Of a DNA stretch of 8,153 nucleotides, positions 5,750-8,153 are shown one piece after another. The stretch is from CAYLZW01 sp964388085 (GTDB taxonomy: Bacteria > Myxococcota > UBA727 > CAYLZW01). The notes under the pieces are model-generated. The model was not told the DNA's origin and searched no databases. It saw only the letters and a list, made by a program, of their open reading frames with translations. The stretch's first letter is position 1, and each line of letters begins with the position of its first letter. Both the position numbers and the translations under genes were made by a program. The stretch covers positions 1 through 8,153 of the forward strand of contig CAYLZW010000262.1 of assembly GCA_964388085.1 (NCBI GenBank), written 5' to 3'.

Positions 5750-6139
5750 TTAGCGCTTGACCGCGATGGCGTCGATCTCCACGAGCACGTCCTTCGGCAG
5801 ACGGCTGACCTCGACGGTCGCGCGGGCCGGGGGCTCGCTCGGGAAGCGCTTGCCATAGACTTCATTCACCTTCGCGAACTCGCCCATGTCTTTCAGAAAG
5901 ATCGTCGTCCGCACGACGTCGGCGAAAGAGCACCCGGCGGCCTCGAGCACCGCGCCGAGGTTGTCGAGCACGCGCTCGGCCTGCGCGACGACGTCACCCT
6001 CGCCGACGAGCGCGCCCGTCGCGGGGTCGAGCGGGATCTGACCCGAGCAGAACACCATCTCGGAAGGGCGCACGGCGACGGCCTGGACGTACGGTCCAAT
6101 GGCGGCGGGTGACTTATCGGTCTGAATGGTGCGGCGCAT
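5750..6139 (-). CDS. RidA family (YjgF/YER057c/UK114) enamine/imine deaminase
   Basis: RidA proteins form trimers in the cytoplasm and hydrolyse reactive enamine/imine intermediates such as 2-aminoacrylate released by PLP enzymes, protecting other PLP enzymes from damage. At 129 aa the length is typical. Matching blocks are P-A-A-I-G-P-Y-V-Q-A (11-20), V-F-C-S-G-Q-I-P-L-D-P-A-T-G (29-42), A-E-R-V-L-D-N-L-G-A-V-L-E-A-A-G (54-69), F-L-K-D-M-G-E-F-A-K-V-N-E-V-Y (81-95) and the family signature P-A-R-A-T-V-E-V-S-R-L, then V-E-I-D (104-123). Arg106 is the catalytic arginine and Glu121 closes the signature. The ATG at 6139 is six bases after AAGGAG. It is transcribed divergently from the 6273 gene, and the flavodoxin gene follows on the same strand after 173 bases. 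Other RidA subfamilies also deaminate amino-acid-derived imines, so the precise substrate is open. Confidence 0.95.
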   Translation of the reverse strand: MRRTIQTDKSPAAIGPYVQAVAVRPSEMVFCSGQIPLDPATGALVGEGDVVAQAERVLDNLGAVLEAAGCSFADVVRTTIFLKDMGEFAKVNEVYGKRFPSEPPARATVEVSRLPKDVLVEIDAIAVKR

Positions 6140-6145
6140 GAGGGG

Positions 6146-6151
6146 CTCCTT
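6146..6151 (-). promoter_or_regulatory. Shine-Dalgarno of the RidA gene
   Basis: Minus-strand AAGGAG ends six bases before the ATG at 6139. It fixes the start inside a frame that stays open far upstream, antisense to the 6273 gene. Confidence 0.8.
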
Positions 6152-6233
6152 GTGCTCGTTGTCGAGGTCGATCGGTCTGTCAGCCCCGCGCGCACCACGC
6201 AAGGGGCGCAAGCCGAGGCAGCCGAAGGCCCAC

Positions 6234-6264
6234 TTGCGATGCGCAGCGGAGCGTTTGTTAGGGT
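6234..6264 (+). promoter_or_regulatory. Promoter-like sequence placed for a near-leaderless start at 6273
   Basis: TTGCGA (6234-6239; four of six matches), a 19-base spacer ending in TGT, then TAGGGT (6259-6264; three of six, including the key A2 and T6) form an extended -10 arrangement. A start about seven bases downstream falls near 6271, two bases before the ATG. The gene has no Shine-Dalgarno, consistent with a leaderless or nearly leaderless transcript. Confidence 0.3.
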
Positions 6265-6272
6265 CACCGTCG

Positions 6273-7085
6273 ATGACCGATGACGCAGCCCTGTACGCGC
6301 GGGTCGACGACGAAGCTGCCTGGCACGCGCTGCTCCACGAGGTGCGCGAGCACGGTGGGCTGGTGGTCGAGGTGCCGGCCGGGATCGACCCGCCCCAGTT
6401 CTCCACGGTGACGATCGCGGTGCTCGCGCCGCACGGCGAGCTCGCTCGCGTCGAAGCACAGCTCCTGCAGGTCCTCGGGCCCGGACAAGCTGCCGTGATG
6501 CTCTCGGACGCGCAGCGGCGGGCGTTGCTCGCGATCCCCTTCCACGCGCTCGATGACGTCCTGAGCGCGGAGGACCTCGCCGAGGACGACGACGACGGCG
6601 GTGACGACGACGGTGGTGACGACGACGGTGGTGACGACGACGAGCTGCCGCCCGAGGAGGAAGGGGACGGTCCGCCGCCGCGCGATCTGCCGCTGTGGGC
6701 CAAGTGGGAGGACATGAGCAAGGCCGAGCGCATCCGCGTCGCGCGCTATGGCAACGCCGACGCGCGCCGCATGGTGCTGAAGGACCGCGATCCGATGCTG
6801 CACCGCATGGTGCTGAACAACCCCGGGCTGACGCCGAACGAGCTCGTCGCGCTGCTGAGGGGAGGCGCCGCGAGCTCGGCGCTCGTGCGCGCCGTGACCG
6901 AGCGGAGCGAGCTGGTGGGCAACATCACCGTCGCGGACGCGCTCGTGCACAGCCCGCATACGCCGCTCGACATCGCCGTCCGCCTCGTCGCCAAGATCCC
7001 CATCGAGTCAGCCAAGCGCATCGCGAAGGCCGGCAACCTGCGCGCCGGCGTCGTGGGCGCGGCGCGCAAGCGCGTGCTGCGCTGA
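6273..7085 (+). CDS. 270-aa protein: possible PilZ-like N-domain, acidic repeat linker, helical-repeat C-domain
   Basis: Three parts are visible. Residues 1-100 form a small alpha/beta region. The stretch F-S-T-V-T-I-A-V-L-A-P-H-G-E-L-A-R-V-E-A (43-62) followed by L-L-Q-V-L-G-P-G-Q-A-A-V-M-L (64-77) is reminiscent of the beta strands of a PilZ-type domain, but the arginine motif that binds c-di-GMP is not evident. Residues 104-131 are an acidic D-D-D-G-G repeat linker. Residues about 139-270 are helical: M-S-K-A-E-R-I-R-V-A-R-Y-G-N-A-D-A-R-R (148-166), L-K-D-R-D-P-M-L-H (169-177), then repeated N-P-x-L/T-x-x-E/D motifs such as N-N-P-G-L-T-P-N-E-L-V (182-192) and H-S-P-H-T-P-L-D-I-A-V-R-L (226-238). 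I recall this HEAT/LRV-like layout from deltaproteobacterial proteins of unknown function. The ATG at 6273 has no Shine-Dalgarno, but residues upstream are unlike the rest. Function is unknown. Confidence 0.85.
   Translation: MTDDAALYARVDDEAAWHALLHEVREHGGLVVEVPAGIDPPQFSTVTIAVLAPHGELARVEAQLLQVLGPGQAAVMLSDAQRRALLAIPFHALDDVLSAEDLAEDDDDGGDDDGGDDDGGDDDELPPEEEGDGPPPRDLPLWAKWEDMSKAERIRVARYGNADARRMVLKDRDPMLHRMVLNNPGLTPNELVALLRGGAASSALVRAVTERSELVGNITVADALVHSPHTPLDIAVRLVAKIPIESAKRIAKAGNLRAGVVGAARKRVLR
6588..6641 (+). repeat. 15-bp in-frame minisatellite encoding D-D-D-G-G
   Basis: Units of GACGACGACGGTGGT run at 6588-6602 (with one GGC for GGT), 6603-6617 and 6618-6632, plus a partial nine-base copy to 6641. 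The codons are nearly identical between units, which points to recent expansion by slippage rather than old conserved sequence. Gain or loss of a unit keeps the reading frame and only changes linker length. Confidence 0.9.
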
Positions 7086-7098
7086 GCCTCCGAGAGGC
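7086..7098 (+). terminator. Small hairpin directly after the 270-aa gene
   Basis: GCCTC (7086-7090) and GAGGC (7094-7098) pair around a 3-base loop right after the TGA. The stem is only 5 bp and no T-tract follows, so terminator function is doubtful. Confidence 0.2.
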
Positions 7099-7141
7099 GG
7101 CGGCTCCGCTCGTTGGCATCCTAGTAAGTGCGCGGAACTTC

Positions 7142-7150
7142 TGATAAAAT
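7142..7150 (+). promoter_or_regulatory. Extended -10 element placed for a leaderless GTG start
   Basis: TG-A-TAAAAT is an excellent extended -10 (five of six in the hexamer plus TG) inside an AT-rich island unusual for this window. The expected transcription start, about seven bases downstream, coincides with the GTG at 7157. No convincing -35 is present: TTGGCA at 7113-7118 is 26 bases away. An extended -10 can work without a strong -35. Confidence 0.45.
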
Positions 7151-7156
7151 GGCCGC

Positions 7157-8153
7157 GTGGCCGCGAAGCGCACCGACCCTCACCCGCCCATCCGCGTGCA
7201 TGACGTCGACATCCGTGCCGGCGAGCGTCGGCGCGTCGAGATCCCCGTCGTGCGCCGCTACACGCACAGCGACGTCAGCCTCACCACGTACGTCGTGCAC
7301 GGCAAGGAGCCGGGGCCTCGTCTGTTTCTCTCCGCCGCCATTCACGGCGACGAGATCAACGGCGTCGAGATCATCCGCCGCGTGCTGAACATGGCGGCGC
7401 TGAAGCGGCTGCACGGCGCGCTGCTCGCGGTGCCCGTCGTCAACGTGTACGGCTTCGCGGCGCATAGCCGCTACCTGCCCGACCGGCGCGATCTGAACCG
7501 CTCGTTTCCGGGCTCCCGGGCGGGGTCGCTCGCGGCCCGCATCGCGCACGAGCTGATGACGCAGATCGTGAGCAACGCGACGCACGGCATCGACTTCCAC
7601 ACCGGCTCGAACCACCGCACGAACCTGCCGCAGATCCGCGCGTGTCTCGAGGACGAGCCGACCAAGGCCCTGGCGCGCGCGTTCGGCGCCCCCGTCATCG
7701 TCGACGCGAATCTGCGCGACGGCTCGCTGCGCCAGGCGAGCACCGAGCTGTCCGTGCCGACGCTGCTCTACGAGGGCGGCGAGGCCTTGCGCTTCGACGA
7801 GGCCGCCATTCGCACCGGCGTGCGCGGTGTGCTGAACGTCATGCGCTTCATCGGCATGCTGCCGCCGTCCAAGCGCGAGCGCGTCGAGGGGCGCGCGGCG
7901 GCGAGCGACTCCCGTCCGCTCGAGCCCTACGTCGCGCGCTCGACCGCCTGGGTGCGCGCGCCCGACAGCGGCATCATGCGCTCCACCGTCCGCCTCGGCG
8001 CCAGCGTCGACAAAGGCCAGCGCCTCGGCTTCATCAGCGATCCGCTCGGAGACAACGAGATCGAGGTCATCGCGTCCGCCACCGGCGTCGTCATCGGACA
8101 CACGAACCTGCCGCTCGTGAACGAGGGCGACGCGCTCTTCCACATCGCGACCT
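7157..8153 (+). CDS. Succinylglutamate desuccinylase/aspartoacylase family metallohydrolase, GTG start (3' end cut)
   Basis: This is a zinc carboxypeptidase-fold (M14-type) amidohydrolase of the AstE/AspA superfamily. The 332 codons shown carry the zinc motif H63-G-D-E66, third ligand H148 in G-I-D-F-H-T-G (144-150), the carboxylate-binding D-L-N-R-S-F-P-G (112-119) and catalytic Glu206 in L-Y-E-G-G-E (204-209). A C-terminal beta-barrel (about 262-330) resembles a lipoyl/biotinyl-type fold. The family is about 330-360 aa, so only a few residues are missing. It is not canonical AstE. It most resembles the members found beside rimK and a retropepsin-like zinc-protease gene in many proteobacteria, whose substrate is unsettled. 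An in-frame TAA at 7145-7147 makes GTG 7157 the first possible start. No Shine-Dalgarno is present, so translation is probably leaderless. An ATG at 7149 is out of frame. Confidence 0.93.
   Translation, partial: MAAKRTDPHPPIRVHDVDIRAGERRRVEIPVVRRYTHSDVSLTTYVVHGKEPGPRLFLSAAIHGDEINGVEIIRRVLNMAALKRLHGALLAVPVVNVYGFAAHSRYLPDRRDLNRSFPGSRAGSLAARIAHELMTQIVSNATHGIDFHTGSNHRTNLPQIRACLEDEPTKALARAFGAPVIVDANLRDGSLRQASTELSVPTLLYEGGEALRFDEAAIRTGVRGVLNVMRFIGMLPPSKRERVEGRAAASDSRPLEPYVARSTAWVRAPDSGIMRSTVRLGASVDKGQRLGFISDPLGDNEIEVIASATGVVIGHTNLPLVNEGDALFHIAT

Noticed and set aside
7121..8143. A 340-codon minus-strand open frame
   Set aside because: Antisense to the aspartoacylase-like gene, whose zinc motifs are intact. 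The reverse translation is low-complexity with no domain pattern.
1..8153. Mobile element, CRISPR array, tRNA or phage module
   Set aside because: No transposase or integrase motifs, spaced direct repeats, cloverleaf-like sequence or attachment-site duplications were found on reading both strands.

Overview
The window is GC-rich and gene-dense, with strong third-position G/C preference that leaves long spurious open frames on the antisense strands. Gene content and style suggest a deltaproteobacterium of the Myxococcota type: a separate alpha-subunit glycyl-tRNA synthetase, lineage-restricted hypothetical proteins, and a helical-repeat protein of a kind I recall from myxobacteria. The taxonomic placement is inference from memory, not a measured result. 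No tRNA, rRNA, insertion sequence, CRISPR array or phage module is visible. The largest intergenic gap is about 200 bases.

Layout. The left edge carries the 5' part of glyQ on the minus strand, cut by the window. Next to it on the plus strand lies a 67-codon VOC/glyoxalase fragment holding only the C-terminal half-domain. Two unrecognised plus-strand genes follow, each with a strong Shine-Dalgarno: a 209-aa multi-pass membrane protein (855-1484) and a 545-aa soluble protein with an amphipathic helical segment and Gly-rich, probably beta, segments (1688-3325). A GNAT-like protein (3514-4254) and a DJ-1/PfpI protein (4393-4935) complete the plus-strand run. Convergent to these, on the minus strand, are a flavodoxin-family gene (GTG start at 5576) and, upstream of it, a RidA-family gene (start 6139). 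Divergent from RidA is a 270-aa protein with an acidic linker built from a 15-bp tandem repeat and a C-terminal helical-repeat domain (6273-7085). The right edge carries most of a Zn-dependent succinylglutamate desuccinylase/aspartoacylase-like gene (GTG at 7157), cut by the window.

How the genes may work together. Gaps of about 50-200 bases argue against one tight operon. The VOC fragment, PfpI, flavodoxin and RidA genes all belong to families linked to metabolite damage or redox housekeeping, so a loose damage-control neighbourhood is possible but unproven. Two translation-start styles are visible. Five genes have canonical purine-rich Shine-Dalgarno sequences 4-6 nt before the start. Several others (glyQ, the 6273 gene, the 7157 gene) have none and instead show -10-like hexamers at about the distance expected for leaderless transcripts. 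I did not find a clearly new defence, mobile or biosynthetic system. The least explained elements are the 545-aa protein with its membrane-protein neighbour, the half VOC gene, the repeat-linker protein, and the possible leaderless promoters.
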